From Branchiostoma lanceolatum (taxonomy: Eukaryota > Chordata > Leptocardii > Amphioxiformes > Branchiostomatidae), in contig NC_089724.1 in NCBI RefSeq assembly GCF_035083965.1, positions 17,540,410 through 17,604,409 of the forward strand: DNA of 64,000 bases, read 5' to 3'. The notes beneath the pieces were generated by a model, which did not search any database, was not told the DNA's origin, and saw nothing but the letters and a program-made list of their open reading frames with translations. Below are positions 9,905 to 33,318 of the stretch, in pieces (within the stretch, counting starts at the first letter, position 1; each line of letters opens with the position of its first letter). Both the position numbers and the translations under genes were made by a program.

Positions 9905-11860
9905 TACAAACACACAAAAATTAAGAGTCCGCTGGAGTACTGTCGAAAAATGCAAGGTTAACCATTTTTGAACTTGACCTTCCTTTGCACAACCACTACA
10001 CACCTACCAAAAATCATAAAGATTCATCAAAGGTTTCTTGAGTTATGCTCTTGACATACATACTGACCCACCAAACAGCTGGCTCAACCAAAAACATAAT
10101 CTTTTCCGAGTACTATAGAAGATAATAAACTACATAAAAAGCAAGGACAGCTAGTTCAGTCTGAAAAACAAAAGATGATGCGCACCTTTCAACGAGTTAA
10201 AGATACAACAAAGTACTGAACCAAGAATAACAAACTTAAATTGTAACTGAATTTACTGATAAGCGTTGCAATCCGTCCTTAACTTACGCTTTAATGTTAA
10301 GCATTGTCGACTTCTGAGTCCAGAATTTACCGTTAAGGTCTCATTACTAAGTTTTTTCGCCCCATAGGCTTACATGTTAGAATACGTGTTTTACATGGGC
10401 GCATTCGTAAGGAAGCTATAACTAAGAAACGAACTAATGTCATTCATTCCATGTTGAGAACATTTACCCCAGACAATCTCTTACATTAGTTACAAACTGC
10501 ACTTAGCTAGACCCCACTGAAGGCACTTTCCAGCAGTAACTTCAAGTAATCACACAACCGCACCACTCAAAATGCAGGGCTGTGCACGTCCGACCTCACG
10601 TGCGGCCGCAAACTTTACCTGCTTATTTCTTCAGTTACAAACATGCTTTCATCAGTTTGTGTGTGCATGGCCTCTGTTGGTCAGTATTGACCATGGTAAA
10701 ATCCTTATTCACAACAGCCCTACAGCATGTCATGAGTTTGACACTTGAGATAAGTTGGGCTGGCTAAAACTAAAAGGGAATTTCCCACGGATGTATAAAA
10801 CACACATTAATGCAGATGTTTATTTTTTGGGTAAGGCTTCTTTTAGGGTACCCACAGCTAATCGAACTAATACCTGAATGAGACATTAATTAAAGCGTTG
10901 CCAGGACCCCCATGCAGACCCTCCTTTATGTCATTCTAAACTCCATGCAAATCTTTCTAATTTGCATATTAAGTGATGGAGCATGTGGAAAACAAAACTT
11001 TCGTCAACCAACTGTCAAACCGTCTGATCCTTTACTTCGACAACAGGAGGGCCTCTTTCACCGAATATTTGCACAAACCATGAAAGAGTACAGACATAAT
11101 TCACAAAATCCACCTTGTTTCTCGTGTTTGATGCTGACGGGCATCCCGCGGGAGTTGCCGTGGCGTGCCTCGGCGGAGTTACCCCTGCAACCCCGCGAGC
11201 GTGCCCCGCTGGCACCGCGCCCCCTCCACCGGCCACCTCTGCGCGCCATTCTCAACAAGAGCCAATGCTCTTACTCTTCTAGCCTTTGATTCAGCTACGT
11301 TGCACACGACATCATCTTTTTCCGCTTTTCTAAGTATTAAAGAAAACTGGTCCAGAATCTAAAGGGGCCAAACTAGGCCTCCCAAGCTCCCGCGGTCTGC
11401 AAGTTTACAAGAAATGATGAGGAATCATGGGAAATTGGGGATAGTCCACTTTATTTGAGGGAGACAACAGCAAAAATCGCGATTGATTTTCATGAAATTC
11501 CATTCAATTGTCAAATCTATTCACAAATATGTAAAAAGAGATACTATTACTATATTGATAGATTGTGTATTATTTGCAAATGTTTCAAAATATATCATTT
11601 GTGTAAACTTTCTATTTGACTGGACAACCATCATAAGAGTAGCATGATCTGACACTAAGTTGACTAACTTTGATTTCTGATGTTATTTAGCAAGAATATA
11701 CCTACTTTATAGAAATCTACACAGCCAATAAGTAAACTGAAGTTGTTCTTGATATCATCATGTCTTATTTCTGAGCTGTATTTTCCAGCTATCTTGCTGA
11801 TATGGGTGACATTTGACCAAAATCCAGCTTTATTTTGAAGAGCACATGTCTGTGTCAAAG
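9905..11860. other. Intergenic stretch upstream of FHIP2A
   Basis: 9905-10090 continues the AT-rich repeat that hosted the pogo-like insertion. 10090-11860 has no ORF I can defend. At 11130-11260 there is a short CpG-rich patch. On the minus strand it reads an Arg/Gly-rich frame from an ATGGCGCG context (11258) with an inverted CCAAT box just upstream. It could be the first exon and promoter of a divergent minus-strand gene, perhaps that of 1-2774, but nothing confirms this. Confidence 0.4.
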
Positions 11861-11868
11861 GTCAATAT

Positions 11869-11886
11869 CGCAGTGCATAGTGGGAA
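11869..11886 (-). promoter_or_regulatory. ZNF143/Staf-type site in the FHIP2A promoter
   Basis: CGCAGTGCATAGTGGGAA matches 17 of 18 positions of the reverse complement of the consensus YWCCCAYAATGCAYYRCG as I remember it. It lies about 160-180 bp before the start codon. ZNF143 sites are typical of housekeeping promoters near transcription starts. Confidence 0.5.
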
Positions 11887-12048
11887 GGAGTAGGTTGCGT
11901 ATTTCCGGGCTGCCAACTTTCCAACACTCCAACGGGGCAAGCAGCCGCCTGGAATTTGTTGTTTTTATTGCCCGTAGAAGTCGCCACGGTGGCTCAGGCG
12001 GGGGGACAGGGCAGCGGAGGGGCTAAACAACGTCGAAGGGTCCCAAAA

Positions 12049-24637
<12,589 letters not shown>

Positions 24638-25960
24638 TTTTAGCTGGGATAGTTTTAGGTTGGGACTTTCCACACAACTGGTTCAGTTCTCTCTGTTTTA
24701 CTGGTGTTAGTCAGAAAACAAAAGATGAAAAAGAAATTATACCACTGGGAGCTGTAGTACAAACTTTGTTAGATTTAACTAATAGTTTGAGTTAGATGTG
24801 CAGGAATCGGTGTGGTAAAGTGTTAAAGATATTCTAAAAGGCAGTTATACCGGCTAAGTGAAACAGACAGTGGTGAGATATGGTGATGACATTTCTACTT
24901 GTACGAAATGTTGTTGGTAAATGTACGACAGTTCCTGGATTGCTGGGTTTTGCAAAACATTATATTAATTTCCTCAACAAGATACACCCGTAGAATAAAA
25001 GGTGCTAGTGACAGACAGGTATGAGTGGCCGAAAACAGTGAAACTGGGTGGTGGGAAAAACCCTGTTGAGATACTCCATTAGCACTTCAGGGGACTGAAG
25101 GACTATAAATTCATGGCACACGTATTTCCTTCACCTTTGTACACTGATGCTTCTGCTGTGTTGGCACAAGTAAACACTTCCGAAGTCTCAGCCAGACACA
25201 AGAATTTTATATTTAAGAAGTCTATTTTTCAGTTTAACCTGTCTTGTGGTGTCTGAGCTAGTCTGGCCGGCCATACAAAGTCACCAGTTTTGTGGTACCA
25301 TGTCTGAGATCAATGATGATGCCCAGATACCAGGCTAAGTTTTACTTATGTCTATCATTGTCTTTGAAGATATGATGGCACCAACATACTGTATGTAGTA
25401 CAAGTACTAGTACATATACTGCCTGGTCAAGCCTTCCAACTTACTCCAAAAGTGATCTTTTGTCATGTTATTTAAGTCCATGTTTTCTTGTGTATATAAT
25501 TATTACAGTACAACTCAACGATAAAAGAGTTTAATGCATAGGAAGTGGTTAGTTGGAATAGTTGGGCCAATCTAGGTAAGATCTACCACTTGTGCTATTT
25601 TTGTTCTTTTTGTTTATTTCCCTCAGTATTTTATGTATACCCTTTTACCTGATTATTATATGTCAGTTAAGATTCTTGCCCTCATTGTTCAATCTATATC
25701 ATTTATATGATTTATATGATTGTATGAAATACATGTACCAACATTTAACATTAATCATTAAACATCAAGTTTAACTGAATCCCAGCTGCAAGTGTGTTCA
25801 GGCATTAAATTTGTATTGGTTACAACATAAGTCAGGAAGAAGAGGGTTAAGTAAAGCTTTTTGTGAGTAATTTTGTGTGCAATAGAAAAATCATTATTGT
25901 AATTTTACAAGTTGTTACAACTGCACACTTCTCCAGACAAAACTTTACATAGCATAAATA
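24638..25960. other. FHIP2A 3' UTR and intergenic sequence
   Basis: A poly(A) signal AATAAA at 24994-24999 gives a plausible 3' UTR of about 380 nt. Other AATAAA-like motifs further right could extend it. No other gene or repeat was recognised up to the Tc1 element. Confidence 0.5.
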
Positions 25961-27236
25961 AACTACGCACAAAAAGTTCGGAAACTTAACTTTGGTCGAT
26001 CATATTTCCGTTATTTTTTTACCGATTTCAATGTATTACATATCATTTAAAAGCTTATTTGATTTCCTTTCCCATGATACCAAACTTATTGTGATTGCGA
26101 GTTCATGAAACGAGCATAAGGCCTGCTAAAGTGAGTGGGTCGAAGAAAGAAAGTGCCCAGATTACCTTACTATAGTCAAACACGCTATTCCGTACATATT
26201 CTTCTGTTGATATTGACTTCTGTACGAGGGTATTGTGAAAAATCAACAAGAATAAACAAGACATATTCATGAAAGCTAAGTTTATTCTTTATCAAAACCA
26301 ACAATCTGTGTCTTAGTAACGGGTTAGCAAGGAGTCTTAGTAACGGGTGGCCCAGCCACGCACTCTCACTACAGCACGGCACCTCCTCCTCATACTCGTC
26401 ACCAGTCGCGCAATGCGATACTGTGGGATAGCGTCCCATTCTTCCACCAGCAGTCGTCCTAGGTCAGCCAGCGTTGTTCTCTCGGTCACTCTTGCACGGA
26501 CAGCTCGCCCAAGCTGATCCCATAGATGTTCGATGGGGTTCAGGTCCGGGCTCTTAGAGGGCCACTCCATCCTCTCTACACCTGCATGCTGGAGATGGTC
26601 GGCGATGATCCCTGCCCGGTGTGGGCGGGCGTTATCATCTTGCAGCAAGGCATTCGGCCCCATGTTATGGAGGAAAGGGATGGCCACCGGATCAAGTATT
26701 GTGTCACGATATCTTTCTGCATTGAGGGTTCCTGGTACAGGTCTTGTCTTTCCCCTGGAGGTTATGCCTCCCCATACCCCAATGTTTGTTGTGAAACAAT
26801 AACAAAAAATAACGCCTGTGGATGACGATACCGTTGCAGGACGCAGGTGTTTATGTGGTGCAATTGGATCTTCGATGTGCTAAAAATAACCTTGGATGTT
26901 CTGTGTGCTAGAAATAATCTTGGATGGTCTGTGTTCTAAAAATAACATTAGAACCTGAGGAAACAATATATTGAATCATCATCCGCGCCCATACCGATAG
27001 GATGTCACAGCGCGCGTATGACACCAACAGGGAATTTGGGGCACTTTTTCTCCGTGACCCACTCACGTTATTAGTCCTGGTACTTGTTCCGTGGGTTTTC
27101 AATCACAATAAGTTTGGTATCATAGAACAGGGAATCACACAAGCTTTATAATGATATATAATGCATCAAAATCGGTATAAAAACAACAGAGATATGATCA
27201 ACCAAAGTTAAGTTTCCGAACTTTTTGTGCGTAGTT
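25961..27236 (-). mobile_element. Tc1-like element, 1276 bp, long inverted repeats, TA duplication
   Basis: The ends AACTACGCACAAAAAGTTCG (25961) and its inverse (to 27236) are flanked by TA at 25959-25960 and 27237-27238. Similarity of the ends continues, with substitutions, for about 200 bp. The body holds the C-terminal part of a transposase on the minus strand. The N-terminal part is missing, replaced by non-coding sequence with three imperfect about 30-bp repeats near 26880-26945. A degenerate relative lies at 32510-32795. Confidence 0.85.
26337..26803 (-). pseudogene. Tc1-like transposase, C-terminal fragment
   Basis: The minus-strand frame contains GVWGGIT, then LLQDDNARPHRA and WPSKSPDLNPIEHLWDQLGR, the second Asp and the final Glu region of the Tc1/mariner DDE catalytic domain (D34E spacing is plausible). 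The DNA-binding N-terminus and first catalytic Asp region are absent, so it is a remnant that cannot act alone. Confidence 0.85.
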
Positions 27237-27238
27237 TA

Positions 27239-28384
27239 TATGTGTACAATGTTGTCCAATATTTGAGTACAAATGCCCTTACAAGTGTCACTTGAATTTT
27301 ACTGAAGAACCAAACAGCAAAGATACTGTAAAATAGAAATAATTGAGTTTGGTTTTGTCCCAAAATTTCATCCCTGCCAAAATAGTCACTGTTTTAGAAA
27401 TCTGGTCCCCTGACAAAAGATTAAGCTTTGCCAAATTGCTAATATCTAGCCATATAAAATCATACCACTTCATGATGAAAACTAAGGTACATATACTTGT
27501 GCTTACAACTACATGTTCACTCATCTTCAAGAAATATTCCTTGGTCTATTTTACATGTTGAGATTAGAATAACACAGATGGATGTAAGATAAACCATTGT
27601 AGTTGTTGAACAGAAACTTTTGGTGCAGTGCAGATACTGTGAGAATGTCCATGTACCATGTTTGATAAGAAATAGTTTCTCCTTTGCTCAGTATTTGTGG
27701 AAACCATTGATCCAATGTTCCCCTTACCTGTACATAAATCTTAGGTTTCTTGCCACATCGAAGACCTTCACAGGAAGGATTTTTACCCTAGAAACCCAGT
27801 ACATTTTCTGCAATTGTGTAGTCAGACATTTAGGAACTTTGGTAAAAGAAAAGCTTAGACATTATCATTATCATAAGCACAGAGACCAAGGACTTCTTAC
27901 AACTTATTTATTCTCATGGACTTCAAATAAAGCTAATTTTAAGTACACAGAACTTGTATTCTTCACTACTTTATTTGTCATACATGTAACAGTGACTATG
28001 GAATGAGTGCTGGAGAACAGTTGTCATGCCTAAACTACATGAACACTACACCTTGTCAATCAAGGCTAACTCCTTGAGCCAATTTTACCAGTTTGAAACA
28101 ATTATGTAGTCCATAGCATGGTAAAGAAAAAATGAGATTCATCTAATGTCCTGTAATACATTTATCTCTGTTAAAAACCAAACATGTACAGATATCCTTA
28201 AACAATGACAACATTGCACATTTAGCAACTACCTCTAATACAAAGCACATTCACATGCATATTTTACATGTTCTCTTTCCCTCTGCTGTCCTATTTTAGT
28301 GGCAGTACTATTTTCTATGCTACACCTACTGCTACAGTGTCATATTTCAGATGCAGGTTTTTACTGCAGCAGCACATGTACCCC
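27239..28384 (-). other. FNTA 3' flank and probable 3' UTR
   Basis: On the minus strand a poly(A) signal (TTTATT on plus, 27970-27975) would give FNTA a 3' UTR of about 410 nt. The remainder down to the Tc1 element shows nothing recognisable. Confidence 0.4.
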
Positions 28385-31300
28385 CTATGTTGCCCCTTCT
28401 GCAGTGCCATATTTCAGCTTGAGGGATCGTCTGCAGTAGTTCCAGTACTCTTTACGGATTGTGTCTTCCTCCTGAGCGAGCTGATTACACAACTGGGGAG
28501 GAGACAGAAATGATTAATATACCGGTAGAAATCAGTAGTTTCCATAGGCTTGGATGTCACCGCTATAGTATAATTAGGGAGCTTACTTCCATGGGTTGTG
28601 AGGTTATTACCTTCGTCGACGAATGGTTTCGTCGAGAAGGTTATTCGATGATGCTTGTCTGTGTGTCTGTTAGTGAACAGAATAAGTCGAGAACGCCTGG
28701 ATGGTTTGTTGTCGTAGTTGGTGTGTCGGTGTGTATGTGGGAAATCTCAAAATGATTAGATTTTGGGCGAAGTGTTTTGCATAATTAACGAGAAAAGTGT
28801 AAAAATGTGTTACATTGTATGCTGAAGTATGTGTACGTGTCGGCTGTGTTTTTCCAAGGCGTCATGGATAGGGCAAGGAGGTCCTGAGGGGTCATGTTAA
28901 AGGCAGGAAACGTCAGTTACACAAATTGGCTGTCAGCCAGCTGTAGGCATAATGGTAAGGTAGTCTCCAAGCAGACTTATGGGTTGGCTATAGCAGGGGC
29001 AGGTTTTGCTTCAGACTTTGAAAGGGAATTACTCAAGAAGGGCTTGGTGGATGGTCATAAATTTCTGTAAGTACATAGCTTGAGTGCTGATGTACATGAT
29101 TAGATACTTATTATGCAAATCAGTATCTAATTTGCATAATTAATGAAGAAAGTTTATACATCCATCAATTTCCATGATAGTACTCTTAAACATGTGACAT
29201 ATGTAACTGAGGAAGAGAGAAATATTAATAGATATCAGCTTTGCAAATGAGAACCTCATTGACATAATTAATGAGAAAAACTATAACTCGAGATGGTCTT
29301 GATGGATGGTCATGATTTTTGGTATGTAGATAGCTTACGTGATGCTTTGTATGATTGGATGATAATTATGCAAATCAAATTCTAACTCGCATAATTAATG
29401 AGGCAATTTTAAAAATCTGCTGTGTTCCATGATATGACTATTCAAATATGTGACATTTGTAACTAAGGAAGAGAGGAATGTTGATAGATAGGAAATATGC
29501 AAATGTGGGCCTAATTAGCATAATTAATGAGAAACTACTATAATTCCATACTAGTAAATGACGGCAATTTCATACTTGTGGCATTAGGAAGTTGTGTGAA
29601 TGTGAACACCATTGAATCAAATTATGCTAATAAGGAGGAAGCTTATTTGCATAATTGATGATAAATGTTAGCATAACCTTCTTTGTTAAGCTCATAGTCA
29701 TAACAAGGAGGTTTGGACAACTTATGTTATTTGGGTGAAGAGGGTCAACTGGTATGATTGATGATTGATGAAAAACACTCCTAATACGTCAGTCATAAAG
29801 GTCAAAATCATTTGACGAAGGTATGAGGTCGTAGAACTCTTGTTTCTAATGTTATGGGGGCTACTTCAGGTATGGAGGTCATGGATGTTATTTCCATAGA
29901 TAAGTGGATTACATGTATGTGAAGTGTGGAGATACCTATGCACACATTGAGGTAACCATTATATCCTGACCTGCACAGCCTTCTCTAGGTTGTCCTCTCT
30001 GACCCCTGACTCAGTCTCTAACATCTCCTCGTGGCAGTCCAGTAGGAAGGCCAGCAGGTACGGAGTGTGCACCCCTGATGCACGCAGATCCTGACAGGTC
30101 TCCATCAGCTTTGGGTAGGAGCTGACCTCTGCACCTGCTGCCATCAGGATCCTGAGGTAAACATCAACACAAACATCAGCTAGAGAGCAGCATGGAAATG
30201 AGCAGCGAAAATCTTCACGCCTGCCATTATATCATAAGCATTAAGAAAACAGTGGCATCAATAAACAAATAAAACACACAGAAATACAGGTGCTAAACAG
30301 AGTTTCTCACATGGTGTATATTGTATGTGTTCTTACCCTTTCAGGTAGTTCCAGGCACTCTCATTGTTTGGAGCTCTCTTGATCATCTGAAGTGTGTAAC
30401 TGAAAGAACAGGAAATAATGACAGCACCACTTCTTCTGTTGCTCTTAAGCGTTAAAGTTCCCTGTGACTTCCCATAAAAAGGGTAGATTTTGCCAAGAAA
30501 ATCAAACATCAAATTGATGAACCCTATAAACGCCCTGTGAGACTTGAGAGATTTATTAGCGACTTACAGACAAACAAGCAAACAAATAAAAACCATTAAA
30601 AAGAGTGTCCTTACCTGACCTCCATCTCCAGAACCTCTGGAGTTAACCCAGTGGAGTTGTTGATGACGTAGAAACGCTGGTTCCATGCTGAATTGTTCCG
30701 AAGATCTTCACAGAGAAGGTTGTTCACAAAATCCAGCTCTCCATACCACAGGTTAAACTCCTACACAAACAAACAAGTAAACTGGCCTTTTGTTTCCTTG
30801 AACCGTTGTTTATTCATAAGAAGCCCAAGTCAGCCTACAGTGTTGTTTTTTCAGGTCATGAAGGAGTTAGTAAGGGTCAGACAAAATATAACAATGATAC
30901 AGATTACATGATCAAAGTCCTAATATATCTAAACATAGAGTGGTATCCTTACACAAACATTATATCACAAATTACAGATTCTTCTGTAACAGCAGAGAGT
31001 AACTAGCATACGTAATCACCCAACAGAATGAAAGAATAGAAATATGACAGAAAAAAATCTTCAAATCTGCTGACCCTAATGCACCACTGCCTGTGCTGCC
31101 AGCAGTGGTAGTTTTTCGCATCCATGTTGAGAATCTCCTCAGTGAACTTCATCTCCTTGGAGGCATCCTTCAGCCACTCCACTAGCACCCGCCTGTGGTG
31201 CCTGAAGAAACAGCAAGGGGCCATTCTTTCCATCAAAATATATCTAAACAAACAAGATTGTCAATCTAATACATTATCACAAGACTTTACTGTAGTGTTG

Positions 31301-33035
31301 CTATTCTGCATGTCTATGTAAGATAATGTCAGAAACAACTACAGGAAAAATAGCTGGAAGTTGTGAGCTAATCGTAGTTGCAGTTTGAAAGTAACACAAA
31401 CTCATCACAACAGCAGAAGATCTGATCTATTGACTGACCAGACTTGGTAGTTCTTGGGTTGGTCTTCAATGACATCTTTAACAAACTTCATCTCCTCCAA
31501 CAGGTCCTTCTTCAGGTCCTGTAATAGCAGTCTTCTGTAGTGCCTGGGGGAGAAGCCAAGGGAAGAAGAGCATTAAAATTCAGCCACAACCCCCACAGCT
31601 TGCTTGGGTATAAAGTAGTATGGAAAAATCCTTCAAGAATTGTCAAATGCAAGGTGTAAACTGTAAGTGTAATGTATGGTATGAGAATGCCACTATGATT
31701 TTGATCCATTTCGAATTCAAAAATGTCTAAACATAATACACATGTATCACATGTAAACCATAAGAAAGTGTGCCTACCATACTGTGTAGTTGGCAGCGTT
31801 TAGGCCAATGGCATCCTTGGTCAGGCCGAAGGCTCGCTCACTGCGCTCATCTGCCTTCAGGACAGCACGGAAGTAATCAAACACATCTTTGACTGAAAAA
31901 AAAACATACAGACCAGAATCAGAATCTAATTATGTGTAATGTAAGGGAAAAACTTGCTCAGAAAGTCAAATCTTGACTATAGATATGAAACTCACCAAAT
32001 GGGGGTGTTTCTGAATCAAAAATATGTCTTAAACAGTAGACAGTAACATGTAGACACTAAATAATTGTTCAAAATCTGGAATCCTTATCATTCATGTAAC
32101 ATGATCAGTCCTTACATCTGTCGGAGTACGCTATCTGCACCACCGGGTGAGGTCCTTCCTCCTGTGGGACTGGGGTCACATCCTTCCACTCCTCACGATC
32201 CCTGTGAACAAAACATCATCACAGCTTTGTCTTACCATTGAACTAGGAAAAGCACTCATAGAGTACAAACATCTGTAACTTGTGTAAGGCTGGAATTGTT
32301 TCCTGTAGATTTTACTGCAGTTTGAAACAAAACTGCTACGGAGTATGCGCTCTCATGTGATGGTGATGTTAGATCTATCAAAGCCTTACAACAGACACTG
32401 TATAATATACAAGTAAATATGTCTTCCCACCAGAGTTGCCTCGGCTAGATCTATCAGACCTTACTTAAGGTATAAATCAATTACAATTAAATTATAACTT
32501 CTCTATATAAACTCAATAAAAGAAGTTCGGAAACTTGATTTTCGTCGATCACAGAATACTTCACCAACAGCATTGCATTGTACATGCTAGTTAACGTTAT
32601 ATATGTGAGTAGGTCATGGGAAAATAGGGCCCAAATTTCCCCTGATCATATGTCCATTGTTTTCTGTTTCTAAGCATTATTAATGAATGGATCTTTTCAA
32701 AGATACATAATAATATACAATTGATAAAGTAACAACGGAGGGATGACTGATTAGATCGAAGTTTCCTAACTCTTTGTACTGACTGCGAAGTATATAAAGG
32801 CACAACATTCGGTGATTCTGAAAGCTGTTGTTGGAAAGCTAAAGGAGGGGGGGCATGAGCGAAGGCAATTTTAGAAGCCACAATCACATGATTTAGAGAC
32901 ACTAACCTCGAGTAGGTATCGAAAGAAACATAGCAATAACATCCTGAGTGGTAAACATGGTTAATACTTTCTAACAAACCTGTAAAACACATAATTTTCT
33001 TCATTCTCATCAGAACTGTAGACATCGTCCGCCAT
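28385..33035 (-). CDS. FNTA: Protein farnesyl/geranylgeranyltransferase type I alpha subunit
   Basis: Exons in coding order: 32980-33035, 32116-32201, 31778-31892, 31439-31543, 31075-31201, 30615-30760, 30337-30399, 29971-30151 and 28385-28492. The total is 987 nt (328 aa). It lacks the Pro-rich N-terminal extension of mammals (379 aa). Tandem prenyltransferase alpha repeats are visible: [36 protein letters not shown] and [10 protein letters not shown]. The C-terminus [13 protein letters not shown] ([17 protein letters not shown]) matches vertebrate FNTA. With FNTB or PGGT1B it transfers farnesyl or geranylgeranyl groups to CaaX proteins in the cytosol. The start ATGGCGGACG has a YY1-like context. 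The last intron holds the AT-rich repeat. It is head to head with NANS1. Confidence 0.95.
28595..29860 (-). repeat. AT-rich interspersed repeat, about 1.2 kb, copy 2 (inverted)
   Basis: It is the reverse-complement relative of 3040-4210, with shared blocks such as GACGAAGGTATGAGGTCGTAG, TAATACGTCAGTCATAAAGG and several ATTATGCAAAT / TTTGCATAATTAATGA units. The whole lies in the last intron of FNTA. The left end carries a TTCGTCGACGAA hairpin (28609-28637) flanked by AGGTTATT on both sides. Confidence 0.65.
32510..32795. mobile_element. Degenerate Tc1-like MITE in FNTA intron 1
   Basis: The left end (AGAAGTTCGGAAACTTGA..GTCGATCA) and right end (TAGATCGAAGTTTCCTAACTC) resemble the inverted ends of the Tc1 element at 25961-27236, with many substitutions. 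It is old and short and has no ORF. Confidence 0.5.
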
Positions 33036-33318
33036 CTTGAGGATAGTCTACTGTTTATCGTTCATGGGGATGATTCTTCTTTTGCTTTTCTTCAAAAGCG
33101 AGATCAATACTCATTTAGATCATACAAAACCAGCAGCGTATAACTTATTTGTGGTATGTTAGCTAAATGATATGCCTTTAGATTGTAGACTACACAATCC
33201 CCTGTTGGACTGATGGAATCTTCCATATCCGGGTAGCAGCACTTCCGGGTAGCCCCAGGCGCGTCCACGTTTGCACGATCAAGTTTTCTGTAGCGGTTTG
33301 CCAACACTAAAGCTAAAA
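33036..33318. promoter_or_regulatory. Bidirectional promoter between FNTA and NANS1
   Basis: Only 283 bp separate the two start codons. An ETS-type site CACTTCCGG lies at 33240-33248, a related TATCCGGG at about 33218-33226, and the FNTA start overlaps a YY1-like AAGATGGCGG. No TATA box is evident in either direction. Confidence 0.6.

Noticed and set aside
10582..11362. Short ORFs in the FHIP2A upstream spacer
   Set aside because: Overlapping frames on both strands with CpG-driven composition, no family match and no consistent splice model.
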